The notes under the pieces are model-generated. The model was given only the letters and a program-made list of their open reading frames with translations, made no database searches and had not been told where the DNA came from. A DNA stretch of 64,000 nt, taken from Pseudoalteromonas sp. MMG007 (lineage in GTDB: Bacteria > Pseudomonadota > Gammaproteobacteria > Enterobacterales > Alteromonadaceae). The DNA lies in assembly GCF_018100985.1 (NCBI RefSeq), contig NZ_JAGJEI010000006.1:124001-188000 (forward strand), read 5' to 3'. Position numbers and translations under genes: made by a program. Below, one piece after another: positions 56,373 through 64,000 of the stretch; the first letter of the stretch is position 1, and every line of letters begins with the position of its first letter.

Positions 56373-57260
56373 ATGAAAGCTGTTATTCCTGTTGCGGGCC
56401 TTGGTACGCGTATGTTACCAATGACCAAAGCTATCCCTAAAGAAATGCTACCTATTGTAGACAAACCACTTATTCAATACATAGTGAACGAGTGTGTAGC
56501 TGCAGGTATTAAAGACATAGTACTCGTAACTCATAGTTCTAAAAACGCAATTGAAAATCACTTTGATACGAGTTATGAGCTTGAAGCAACGCTAGAGAAT
56601 CGTGTAAAGCGTGCTTTACTTGAAGAAGTTCGCTCTATTTGCCCTACTGATGTAACTGTAATGAGTGTTCGCCAAGGTGAGGCTAAAGGTTTGGGGCACG
56701 CTATTATGTGTGCAAAGCCAATTGTTGGGGATGACGACTTCATTGTACTACTCCCCGATGTGGTACTTGATGCTTATACTGCAGATCAAAAAACTGAAAA
56801 CTTAGCCGCAATGATCAAGCGCTTTAATGAAACCAAAGCAAGCCAAATCATGCTAGAGCCAGTAGCACAAGAAGACGTAAGTAAATATGGTATTGCTGAT
56901 ATTAACGGTGTACAGCTAACACCAGGTAACAGTGCCGCAATTAAAACAATGGTTGAAAAGCCTGATGCAGGCGAAGCGCCTTCAAACCTTGCGGTTGTTG
57001 GTCGTTATGTATTGAGCAAAAATATTTGGCCATTATTGGCAAAAACGCCTGTAGGTGCTGGTGGTGAAATACAGCTGACTGACTCTATTGATGCGTTAAT
57101 GGCTGAAGAAACTGTTGAAGCATTTCATATGAGTGGTCGCTCGCATGATTGTGGCGATAAGTTAGGTTATTTAAAAGCGATAGTTGAATATGCTATGCGC
57201 GATTCTAAACTGGGTAAGGATTTTTCCCTGTATCTTAATGAGTTCGTTGAGCGTCAATAA
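56373..57260 (+). CDS. galU: UTP-glucose-1-phosphate uridylyltransferase
   Basis: 295 residues. It makes UDP-glucose, the donor for many glycans and the substrate of the adjacent Ugd. The nucleotide-binding [31 protein letters not shown]-terminus (residues 3-32), [10 protein letters not shown] near 107, VLLPDVVLD near 126 and GRYVLS near 205 are diagnostic. AAAGGAC lies 7 nt before the ATG. Confidence 0.96.
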   Translation: MKAVIPVAGLGTRMLPMTKAIPKEMLPIVDKPLIQYIVNECVAAGIKDIVLVTHSSKNAIENHFDTSYELEATLENRVKRALLEEVRSICPTDVTVMSVRQGEAKGLGHAIMCAKPIVGDDDFIVLLPDVVLDAYTADQKTENLAAMIKRFNETKASQIMLEPVAQEDVSKYGIADINGVQLTPGNSAAIKTMVEKPDAGEAPSNLAVVGRYVLSKNIWPLLAKTPVGAGGEIQLTDSIDALMAEETVEAFHMSGRSHDCGDKLGYLKAIVEYAMRDSKLGKDFSLYLNEFVERQ

Positions 57261-57510
57261 GCCCTTTTTATAACGTTGTTACCTTGTAAGTACGACAACT
57301 CTAATATTTACACGTTTAAGCCTTAATTCATTGCATATATTGAGTTGAGGCTTAAGTGCAACTTCTCATAAAAGGGTTAGGTTTAATTTTTTAAACTTAT
57401 ACCATTGGTGTAATGCCTCGAGTTAATTTTGAGGGGCAAAAATTTATTTCATTAAAGTTGTTCCCATCCCCTCTATAATGTAGCCATTAACATACCTATA
57501 AGGACTTATC

Positions 57511-57984
57511 ATGATTGTACAAGGTCAAAAACTACCAGACATTACATTAACGCAGCTAACGAATGACGGCATGCAAACCCTTACAAATAAAGATTTATTT
57601 GATGATAAAAAGGTCGTGCTATTTGCAGTGCCTGGTGCTTTTACACCAACGTGTTCTAATGCGCACTTACCTGAATTTATTACTCTTGCAGATAAAATTA
57701 AGGCAAAAGGTGTTGATGCTATTTACTGCGTATCGGTGAACGATGCATTTGTGATGAAAGCGTGGGGTGAATCTCAAAACGCACAGGACATTTTATTACT
57801 TGCAGATGGCGATGCAAGTTTTACCAAAGCGCTTGGGCTTGAAAAAGATACCGCAGGCTTTGGTGGTATTCGCTCTAGCCGTTACGCGATGATTGTAGAT
57901 AACGCAGTTGTTACCGGGCTATTTGTAGAGCAAGAAAAAGAGTTTGAAGTGAGTCGTGCTGAGTATGTATTAGAAAAGATTTAA
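57511..57984 (+). CDS. Peroxiredoxin, Prx5/AhpE-like
   Basis: Thiol peroxidase of 157 residues. The peroxidatic Cys is in VPGAFTPTCSNAHLPEF near 41-57, with the Thr four positions before it and the later Arg in IRSSRYAMIVDN near 123. This is the Prx5 subgroup, which reduces hydroperoxides with glutathione or thioredoxin-linked electrons. A likely -10 element TATAAT is at 57474-57479, and AAGGAC is the ribosome-binding site. Single-gene unit. Confidence 0.93.
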   Translation: MIVQGQKLPDITLTQLTNDGMQTLTNKDLFDDKKVVLFAVPGAFTPTCSNAHLPEFITLADKIKAKGVDAIYCVSVNDAFVMKAWGESQNAQDILLLADGDASFTKALGLEKDTAGFGGIRSSRYAMIVDNAVVTGLFVEQEKEFEVSRAEYVLEKI

Positions 57985-58008
57985 GGGTATTTTTAGTTAT
58001 CAGATTCT

Positions 58009-58080
58009 AGCTATCAGCTATCAGCTGTCAGTTATTAGAAGGTAGTTATTAGAAGGTAGTTATTAGAAGGTAGTTGTCAG
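58009..58080. repeat. Short tandem repeats downstream of the four-helix-bundle pseudogene
   Basis: Two to three copies of a 7-bp AGCTATC unit (58009-58030) run into three perfect copies of a 14-bp unit GTTATTAGAAGGTA at 58031-58072, followed by a partial fourth. Confidence 0.85.
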
Positions 58081-58114
58081 GTGCTTGTTCTAATCCCGAT
58101 AAAATAGTCTAGAG

Positions 58115-58456
58115 TTAGCTGTTATCGAATCTACTTTTAAGGCTTGTTAACATTACTGCTAGCTCTTTTGTTTCAGTTATCCATTTTTGACTGGTGGTTA
58201 TAGGGAGGTAACCTATCTCTATTCCAATACATATTTGTGTTCTAGCTTCTCCCAAAGGAAGCTCTTGCTATATCTATAAAGCGACTTTTTTCTTTATAAC
58301 TTTCTCTACAAATTCCTTCAGCAATATTACTTGATACTGAAAGCCCAGAGCGCGTTAACTGGTCTCTGAACCCAAAACCCTTAATGTTTTAGATTTATAA
58401 ATATCTGCGCTCAGGCGGGCTGAACGTTTCCAGACTTCTAAATTCTCAAAGTTCAT
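58115..58456 (-). pseudogene. Four-helix-bundle (S23/IVP family) protein pseudogene with two frameshifts
   Basis: The minus strand begins MNFENLEVWKRSARLSADIYK at 58456, then shifts frame to KGFGFRDQLTRSGLSVSSN IAEGICRESYKEKSRF, and shifts again to EARTQICIGIEIGYL and on to a TAA at 58115-58117. Joined, it is about 114 residues and matches the stand-alone four-helix-bundle family (PF05635) that includes 23S rRNA intervening-sequence proteins. Frameshift one (near 58380-58389) fits loss of one T; frameshift two (near 58251-58258) fits gain of one T. Stop codons in each frame make a normal protein impossible. Tandem repeats flank it on both sides. Confidence 0.85.
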
Positions 58457-58569
58457 CGGTTATTTTATATTTATATAATTTTTAATAGCTTAGTTTGAAA
58501 TCAATAAAATACAAATAATGCTTAAGAAGCGAAGCTAAACTTGATTAATAAATAGCAACTTTATAAATT

Positions 58570-58618
58570 CACTAACCACTAACCACTAACCACTAACCAC
58601 TAACCACTAACCACTGAA
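58570..58618. repeat. Tandem 7-bp repeat (CACTAAC)n
   Basis: Six perfect copies of CACTAAC occupy 58570-58611, and a degenerate seventh copy follows directly before the stop codon of the DUF3299 gene at 58620. No spacers, so this is not a CRISPR. Confidence 0.95.
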
Positions 58619-58619
58619 C

Positions 58620-59120
58620 TTATAATTCAAACGGTGCTACGCCTACTGCTTTCATTTTATATCCTACTTGAGCTATTTCGCCTGACCAGCTTTGTGTACT
58701 TATAATACCTGTTACTACGATTGCGTCGTATAAACTGTCGATAGGTACGCCGCCTTTAATTGTTACATGTACAATTTGGTTTGGCGGTGGTGGTGGCACG
58801 TGAATACACGCGCCAAAGTATGGCACTAATAAAAACTCAGTGATCACTTCGCTATCGCCTTCTAGCGGCACTACAAAGCCAGGTAAACTAACTGATTGTC
58901 CATCGAGCGCTTTTACTACTGGTGCATCTAAATCGGGTTGCACCCAATTTTGCTCACTGCCTTCATGATTGGCCTGAGCTTGTGTATCTATTTGTACATG
59001 GCCTTTAGGGATTAAGTCTTCCCAAAAAATCTCTTTTGGCGGGTTGGCATTACTAATAAAGCTTATAAATAATAAGCTAATGCATAAGCTGTAATTAACT
59101 ACTGTTTTAAAAAACGTCAT
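58620..59120 (-). CDS. DUF3299 periplasmic protein
   Basis: 166 residues with a signal peptide (about 1-25, cut after SNA). The mature part has WEDLIPKGH, the VSLPGFVVPLEGD segment near 88-100 and the Cys in YFGACIHVPPPPPNQIV near 113-129, which mark DUF3299. Its function is unknown. It lies 14 nt after the ABC permease gene, so it is very probably cotranscribed with the transporter. Such three-gene groups (ATPase, MacB-like permease, DUF3299) occur in Vibrio and Shewanella, where I recall some being linked to zinc. Confidence 0.85.
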   Translation of the reverse strand: MTFFKTVVNYSLCISLLFISFISNANPPKEIFWEDLIPKGHVQIDTQAQANHEGSEQNWVQPDLDAPVVKALDGQSVSLPGFVVPLEGDSEVITEFLLVPYFGACIHVPPPPPNQIVHVTIKGGVPIDSLYDAIVVTGIISTQSWSGEIAQVGYKMKAVGVAPFEL

Positions 59121-59134
59121 GGGATACCTAAAAA

Positions 59135-60397
59135 TTATATTTTTATACTCATGCCATCGCTGAGTGAGTAAAAGTAAGCGCGAGTGGCGGGTATTAAACC
59201 AATAATAAAACCAGCGGCCATAATAACGCCTATTAAGGTGAGTTCATAGTAAGAGAGCATGGCTATGTTTACGCTTATGCCCGCTTGGCTTTGTAAGTAG
59301 CTACTAGCTAAAAGCATAACTAAGTAATAAAGTGCGCAGCCTACAATGCACCCAAGCAAGGTGGTAAAAAGTGACTCAATGCTTATTAAGGTAAATAATT
59401 GCCATGGACGAGCGCCTACAGAGCGCAATATGGCAAGTTCGCGTCGACGTTGGTTTAAATTAGCAAGCAGCGTAGTAAGCATACCTAATAAACTAACCAG
59501 CACGACAACACCCGAAAACAACAGTAATACTTTTTCGACTATTGCTAACATTTGCCACAGTTCTTTAAGCGTGACAGTTGGCATAATGCCAAGCAGTGCT
59601 TCTTTTTTATATTGGTTTATATTGCGCCTAATTTGTAGCGTGTATAAAGGCGAGTTGAAGCCCATTAAAAAAGCGGTAATTTGTTTGGGCTGCCCCGTTA
59701 AGTCACTATACTTTTCGTGTTCATCGTGTTCATCGTGTTCATCGTGTTCATTATGAGCAGAGCCACCATGTATTAAGTCAATGGCAGCAAGTGGTATGTG
59801 TAAGGTTTTATCCACTGGCGTGCCTGTCGCATTTAAAATGCCGGTAACTTTAAAGGGGTTGTCTTTATGATGGTGAAAACTGGTATTGCCCATACCATGA
59901 GATATGACTATTTGGTCACCTAATTTATAATTTAAGCGGTTTGCTACATCACTTCCTAATACGACTTCGTTAATAGCAGTAAAGGCATGTCCTTGGTTAA
60001 AGGTTAAATGCTGTTTTTTAGCAAATTGATAATGCTCAAAGTAATCAAGAGTTGTGCCAAGTACCGCTTGGCCTTTATGGCTATCACCAAGGCTTATAGG
60101 AATACTCCATTTAACGCCTCGTTGATGAGTAATGTACTCATAACTTTGCCAGCTTACGCCATTATTTGTATGGCCAATTCTAAATACTGACGAAAGCAAT
60201 AACTGTATATCACCGGTTCGCGCTCCCACAATTAAATCGGTGCCTGAAATAGTATTACTAAAACTACTTTTTGCATCAACGCGTATGCGCTCAATACTTA
60301 AAAGCAGCATTACACTTATAGCGATGGTAAAAAGCGTGAGTAATACGCTTGCACGACGATTTAATAAGCTTTTGTAGGCAAGTTTAGTAAGGATCAT
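59135..60397 (-). CDS. ABC transporter permease, FtsX/MacB-like, with His-Asp-Glu repeat
   Basis: 420 residues. One helix near 18-38, a MacB-like periplasmic domain to about 270, then the FtsX domain with three helices at about 290-400. The start MILTKLAYKSLLNRRASVLLTLFTIAISVM is typical. Periplasmic residues about 214-228 read HNEHDEHDEHDEHEK, from a 9-bp unit repeated in the DNA (59714-59753); HHHKD occurs near 174. These suggest metal binding or metal sensing. It overlaps the ATPase gene by 4 nt. Four-helix permeases of this kind usually power periplasmic or outer-membrane processes by mechanotransmission. Confidence 0.87.
   Translation of the reverse strand: MILTKLAYKSLLNRRASVLLTLFTIAISVMLLLSIERIRVDAKSSFSNTISGTDLIVGARTGDIQLLLSSVFRIGHTNNGVSWQSYEYITHQRGVKWSIPISLGDSHKGQAVLGTTLDYFEHYQFAKKQHLTFNQGHAFTAINEVVLGSDVANRLNYKLGDQIVISHGMGNTSFHHHKDNPFKVTGILNATGTPVDKTLHIPLAAIDLIHGGSAHNEHDEHDEHDEHEKYSDLTGQPKQITAFLMGFNSPLYTLQIRRNINQYKKEALLGIMPTVTLKELWQMLAIVEKVLLLFSGVVVLVSLLGMLTTLLANLNQRRRELAILRSVGARPWQLFTLISIESLFTTLLGCIVGCALYYLVMLLASSYLQSQAGISVNIAMLSYYELTLIGVIMAAGFIIGLIPATRAYFYSLSDGMSIKI
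59714..59753 (-). repeat. In-frame 9-bp tandem repeat coding HDE
   Basis: About four copies of the unit TTCATCGTG (plus strand) lie inside the permease gene and give the His-Asp-Glu triplet repeat. Copy number changes would keep the frame and alter the length of a metal-binding loop. Confidence 0.85.
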
Positions 60398-61092
60398 AGT
60401 GGCTCCTGCAAGCTCATTAGATCAATAGCACGATCAAATAGCGGCTTTAAGCTCTCATCATGGCTTACAAACACTAAAGTACTGCTAGAGAGCTTTGCTT
60501 GTTCAAACAATAGCTTTATAAAGTTTTGGCGGTTGTTTGCATCAAGTGCCGAGGTGGGCTCATCGGCAATAATTAGCTCTGGGCTGCCTATAAATGCGCG
60601 GGCTGCTGCAACACGCTGCTGTTGGCCAATACTTAATGTGGCTACATCTTTGTTATGGTATTGCTCATTAAGCCCTAATGCGTTTAGTAAACGTACGGCT
60701 TTTTTTTGTAATGAAGGTTTAGGCTCAGCGTGCTGTTTTAATACTTTTTGTTGTCGGCTTTTTGAAAACTCACAACCAAGCGTTACATTTTCGATTGGCG
60801 ATAGATAAGGGAGTAAATTAAAGTTTTGAAAAATATAACCAATGTGATCTGCTCTAAAGGCATCTCGTTTGGTGTTGCTTTGTGTATTTAAATTTTGACT
60901 TAATATTAAAACATCACCGCTGGTGGCGGTATTAATACCTGCCAGTAGTGATAATAATGTTGACTTACCTGAACCACTCGGGCCATGCAAAAAAACATGT
61001 TGGCCTTTTTCAATATTAAGTTTGCCAATATTTAGCGTGGGCGATTTATCGTTTTTATGCCATTTAAAAGTAACGTTATTTAGGCTTATCAT
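60394..61092 (-). CDS. ABC transporter ATP-binding protein, LolD/MacB type
   Basis: ATPase subunit of the transporter above. Walker A GPSGSGKST near 38-46, Q-loop FQNFNLLPYLSP near 90, signature LSIGQQQR near 150 and Walker B LIIADEPTSALD near 170 are present. The signature LSIGQ departs from the usual LSGGQ. I choose ATG 61092 (MISLNNVTFKW, 232 residues); the frame also opens at 61113 (TTG), inside the end of the upstream gene. An insertion of about 20 residues (KSRQQKVLKQHAEPKPS) lies in the helical region. Confidence 0.88.
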   Translation of the reverse strand: MISLNNVTFKWHKNDKSPTLNIGKLNIEKGQHVFLHGPSGSGKSTLLSLLAGINTATSGDVLILSQNLNTQSNTKRDAFRADHIGYIFQNFNLLPYLSPIENVTLGCEFSKSRQQKVLKQHAEPKPSLQKKAVRLLNALGLNEQYHNKDVATLSIGQQQRVAAARAFIGSPELIIADEPTSALDANNRQNFIKLLFEQAKLSSSTLVFVSHDESLKPLFDRAIDLMSLQEPL

Positions 61093-61100
61093 TATTTGGC

Positions 61101-62174
61101 TTACCATTTCCAATAATTAAGTTTTTTGCGCGTTTTAAACTGCCTGATAATATTAAACGGTTTAGGTTTTAGCTTTTCGTCACTAAGTAAAAACTCATTC
61201 GTTGCAGCCACCACTCGCTCACTTGATTTGCCATCAGTGTAAGGGTGCAACTGCTGGCAGTAGCTTTCTATATTTTGCATTAATGTTTTAGGGTAAGTTA
61301 ATGCAAAGTCTATCGCGTCTTCTAATTCGTTTGGATTTGTTACATTTAGTAGGTGCTTATCGGGAGCGTTATTACAAAAGGTCACAACAGGCTTTCGCTG
61401 TACTATAAACATCAAAAGCACCGATGAGGTATCACACAGCATTACATCAGCCGACTTCAATAAGGGAACTACGTCGTCGGTTTCAATGTACGTTAAGTTT
61501 TGATTGCTTAACGCTTTGTATTTATTAACTAGCTCAAGAGGCATTTTAGGGTGAAACTGCATTAATATGCGCCACTTTCCTGTTTCACTAAAGTGTTTTA
61601 TTTGCTCGAAAAGTTTAGGAGCAAGTGATAAACGTTTTGAAAAAGTTGAGCAAATTAAAAGTGTAGGGCGAGTGTCGGTTTTGCTGGTATAAGGGGTTTG
61701 CAAATCACCAGTAAATAGGCGGTCGAGCGTTGGCCAGCCAGTTTCGGTTACTTTAAAGTAACCAAGCTTTTTTTGTAAAGCGTTAAATGGTGCTGTTGTA
61801 TTTGGACCTTGTGTGCAATAAAGGTCAAAACACCCCCTTGCTTTTAGATGGTCGTTGTTACCTTTTTTATCAAGTTTCCCGGCATCAAAGCCATGAAATA
61901 CTCCCACTTTAATACCCGGAAAAAACGTAGGAATTAAATTAGCCGGTGCAAATGTAGCATCGGGCTTCCAGCTGTGAATATCGTCTATTGAATTAAGGCG
62001 TATTTCATCGGGCATTAAAAAGTCAGGGTTTACAGAGGTACCTTGTAAAAACCAGCGCACCTGACCACCATTAGCTAATATAGCCGCTTGAATAGGTCTT
62101 AAAATAGCGTACGAATAATTTTGCGAAATATACATTAAGTATTTTTTATTTGCTGTGGCAGTTAGGTAGTTCAA
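61101..62174 (-). CDS. CDP-glycerol glycerophosphotransferase-like protein
   Basis: 357 residues, GT-B-like. VFHGFDAGKLDKKG near 93-106, ETGWPTLDRLF near 144, MQFHPKMP near 204 and the MLCDTSSVLLMFIVQRKPVVTF segment near 236-257 match the CDP-glycerol:poly(glycerophosphate) transferase family (PF04464). In Gram-negative bacteria such enzymes can add phosphoglycerol or similar groups to surface glycans. The start is TTG at 62174 with AGGAG 6 nt upstream; a later ATG at 62135 has no such site. It ends 8 nt before the ABC ATPase start, so it may be cotranscribed, although function seems separate. Confidence 0.75.
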   Translation of the reverse strand: MNYLTATANKKYLMYISQNYSYAILRPIQAAILANGGQVRWFLQGTSVNPDFLMPDEIRLNSIDDIHSWKPDATFAPANLIPTFFPGIKVGVFHGFDAGKLDKKGNNDHLKARGCFDLYCTQGPNTTAPFNALQKKLGYFKVTETGWPTLDRLFTGDLQTPYTSKTDTRPTLLICSTFSKRLSLAPKLFEQIKHFSETGKWRILMQFHPKMPLELVNKYKALSNQNLTYIETDDVVPLLKSADVMLCDTSSVLLMFIVQRKPVVTFCNNAPDKHLLNVTNPNELEDAIDFALTYPKTLMQNIESYCQQLHPYTDGKSSERVVAATNEFLLSDEKLKPKPFNIIRQFKTRKKLNYWKW

Positions 62175-62350
62175 GCGGCACTCCTCTAGTTAGCACGCTG
62201 AGTTTACCGCATAATTACAACCATATAAATATTACGTGGTTATTTAGTTTTCAGTGCCGATTGAGCTTTAGGGTAGGCTGATTTATTATATAGCGCTTAT
62301 AACCCCATACCATACTTTGCTCTTTGAGCATCCCTAACCCCGGAGATAGC

Positions 62351-63454
62351 ATGACTAGCTATAAAGTTTTAGACGTAAACGATGATTTACCCATTCGCAC
62401 TAAAGGTGAAGTACATAGCGGTAAAGTTCGTTCGGTTTATTGGCTAACAGACGAAGACAGCGCACGACTTATTAAAGATAAAGGCTACAAAGTGCCTCAA
62501 GGTACTGAGTTAGCAATTATGGTGATTTCAGACCGTATTTCTGCTTTTGATTGTATTTGGCAAGGCGAAAACGGTTTAAACGGCGTGCCGGGTAAAGGTA
62601 TAGCGCTTAATTCAGTTGCATCTCATTGGTTTAAGTTATTCGATAAAGCAGGCCTTGCGGGTAATCACATTGTTGATATTCCGCATCCCTATGTATGGAT
62701 TGTACGCAAAGCAAGTACCGTGAAAGTAGAGGCCATTGCACGCCAATATATTACTGGCAGCATGTGGCGCGACTACGCAAAAGGCACACGCAATTTTTGC
62801 GGTATAGATTTACCTGAGGGTTTAAAAGCTAACCAAAAGCTTGATAATGTACTTATTACTCCTTCAACCAAAGGCATTATTGAAGGTGTAGATGATATTC
62901 CACCTGTTGATGATGTGAATATAACGCGCGCTAACATCACTGATAATTTAGATATATTTAATTTTAAATCGGCTGATGACGTCACAAAATACGAAAAGCT
63001 ATTGGTAGAGGGCTTTAAGTTAATTAGCGATGAGCTGGCAAAACTCGATCAAATTTTTGTAGATACAAAATTTGAGTTTGGCTACGTAGAGGACTTAAAC
63101 GGTGCACAACAACTTATTTATATTGACGAAGTAGGCACACCTGACTCTTCGCGCATATGGGATGAAGCGGCATACCGTGATGGTAAAATAGTTGAAAACT
63201 CTAAAGAGGGGTTTCGTCAGTTATTAATTTCTAACGTACCTGAAAGTGACGTGTTATTAAATAAAGATCGAATGGATGAGCGTGAGCAACTGGCTAAAGA
63301 CTTCATTTTACCCGAGTCTGTTATGCTTGAAGTGTCGAATACTTATGTAGGCATAGCAAGTAAAATTGTAGGTAAAGATATTGTAATACCTGAAGATCCT
63401 CGCCAAGAAGTGATTGATATTTTGGATTCTGATTACGGTCTGATAGTAAAATAA
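62351..63454 (+). CDS. purC: Phosphoribosylaminoimidazole-succinocarboxamide synthase
   Basis: SAICAR synthetase of purine synthesis. This is the longer form of 367 residues used by Vibrio, Pseudoalteromonas and relatives. Motifs are the GKVRSVYWL segment near 25-33, [16 protein letters not shown] near 63-78, [16 protein letters not shown] near 123-138, [14 protein letters not shown] near 237-250, and [12 protein letters not shown] near 256. The frame opens at 62324, but the ATG at 62351 has GGAG 5-6 nt upstream and gives the accepted N-terminus. A hairpin terminator follows. Confidence 0.95.
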   Translation: MTSYKVLDVNDDLPIRTKGEVHSGKVRSVYWLTDEDSARLIKDKGYKVPQGTELAIMVISDRISAFDCIWQGENGLNGVPGKGIALNSVASHWFKLFDKAGLAGNHIVDIPHPYVWIVRKASTVKVEAIARQYITGSMWRDYAKGTRNFCGIDLPEGLKANQKLDNVLITPSTKGIIEGVDDIPPVDDVNITRANITDNLDIFNFKSADDVTKYEKLLVEGFKLISDELAKLDQIFVDTKFEFGYVEDLNGAQQLIYIDEVGTPDSSRIWDEAAYRDGKIVENSKEGFRQLLISNVPESDVLLNKDRMDEREQLAKDFILPESVMLEVSNTYVGIASKIVGKDIVIPEDPRQEVIDILDSDYGLIVK

Positions 63455-63480
63455 TACAACTAAAGTATGTAAAACAATGT

Positions 63481-63520
63481 TAGCCCAGTCTTTATTTTTG
63501 GTTACTGGGCTATAATTCTT
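63481..63520 (+). terminator. Terminator of purC
   Basis: A 9-bp stem TAGCCCAGT / ACTGGGCTA with a 14-nt loop follows the purC stop by 26 nt. The tail after the stem is only partly T-rich. Confidence 0.65.
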
Positions 63521-63576
63521 GCAATTAGTGCCCGTCTCTAATTAACTTAACCTAACATTAATGTTTAGGTGTTGTT

Positions 63577-64000
63577 ATGTTTAAGCGGGCATTTCAAAAA
63601 TGTACAAAACATAGTTATTTTTTAGCTATAGGTTTGTTCTACAGTCAGTTTGCCTCAAGTGCGAATACTAGTTTAATAATAGAAGATCAGCACGGTCAAA
63701 AATTATCAGGGGCTGTTGTCGAGCTAATTAATGTAAGCACTCACGCAGCATCTAAAACATTGCCCGTTGCAGTAATGGATCAGGTACATAAACAGTTTTT
63801 ACCTGAGTTATTAGTAGTGCAACAAGGCCAGCAAGTTAACTTCCCTAACAGCGATAATATTCGCCACCACGTATATTCTTTTTCACAAGCCAAGCCTTTT
63901 CAGCTAAGGTTGTATTCTGGCCAACCAAAAGAACCTATTACATTTGATCAGCAAGGTGTTGTTGTTTTAGGGTGTAATATTCACGACTCGATGGTGGGCT
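63577..64000 (+). CDS. Cupredoxin-like periplasmic protein, 3' end beyond window
   Basis: The first 141 codons of a gene cut by the window end. A signal peptide (about 1-29, ending SSA) is followed by a plastocyanin-like domain. FPNSDNIRHHVYSF near 90-103 gives a copper-type His, and GCNIHDSMVG near 132-141 gives Cys, His and Met, the type 1 copper ligand pattern. Such proteins are annotated as methylamine utilisation or cupredoxin-like. In related genomes a signalling gene often follows; that cannot be seen here. Confidence 0.8.
   Translation, partial: MFKRAFQKCTKHSYFLAIGLFYSQFASSANTSLIIEDQHGQKLSGAVVELINVSTHAASKTLPVAVMDQVHKQFLPELLVVQQGQQVNFPNSDNIRHHVYSFSQAKPFQLRLYSGQPKEPITFDQQGVVVLGCNIHDSMVG

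Noticed and set aside
58570-58618. Possible CRISPR array
   Set aside because: The 7-bp units are directly adjacent with no spacers and no cas gene is near, so it is a simple tandem repeat.

Overview
The window is a chromosomal segment of a low-GC marine gammaproteobacterium, most likely Pseudoalteromonas or a close relative in the Alteromonadales. This is judged from gene content and order (a complete isc operon beside trmJ, purC of 367 codons, a CHASE2 cyclase/FecR cluster, an SLBB-type polysaccharide locus) and from AT-rich codon use. No database search was possible; family names rest on motifs read by eye.

Layout. 1-14.2 kb is mostly housekeeping: gor (minus), prlC, an orphan response regulator, rsmJ, trmJ, then iscR-iscS-iscU-iscA-hscB-hscA-fdx behind three IscR-type boxes, a cluster of REP-like palindromes, and a succinate-semialdehyde dehydrogenase. 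14.4-27.25 kb is a tightly packed minus-strand operon of six genes: a TPR/beta-barrel outer-membrane protein, a periplasmic FecR-domain protein, an 1871-residue repeat lipoprotein, a metallo-beta-lactamase-fold hydrolase, a CHASE2 class III nucleotide cyclase (apparently starting at ATT) and a GAF/HD-GYP protein. I consider this the best candidate for an undescribed system: a surface-exposed module joined to cyclic nucleotide and c-di-GMP signalling. 27.5-29.5 kb holds tRNA-His, an MscS channel and a DUF481 outer-membrane protein.

29.6-53.2 kb is a Wzx/Wzy-type surface polysaccharide locus. It has an SLBB export protein, Wzz, Wzy, Wzx, five glycosyltransferase or transferase-like genes, an initiating phosphoglycosyltransferase with its sugar-modifying enzymes, a legionaminic-acid-type nonulosonate cassette (4,6-dehydratase, LegC, LegG, LegI, LegH, PtmE, LegF) and a CMP-Kdo cassette (kdsC, kdsB, kdsD). 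A G9 tract in the legH-like gene and an A9 tract in the GT52-like gene suggest possible phase variation of the glycan. After this come a beta-CASP nuclease (minus), ugd and galU, which supply UDP-sugars.

57.5-64 kb holds a peroxiredoxin, a frameshifted four-helix-bundle (S23/IVP-family) pseudogene flanked by short tandem repeats, a minus-strand group made of a CDP-glycerol-transferase-like protein, an ABC ATPase, an ABC permease with a His/Asp/Glu repeat and a DUF3299 protein, then purC and the 5' part of a cupredoxin-like gene cut by the window end.
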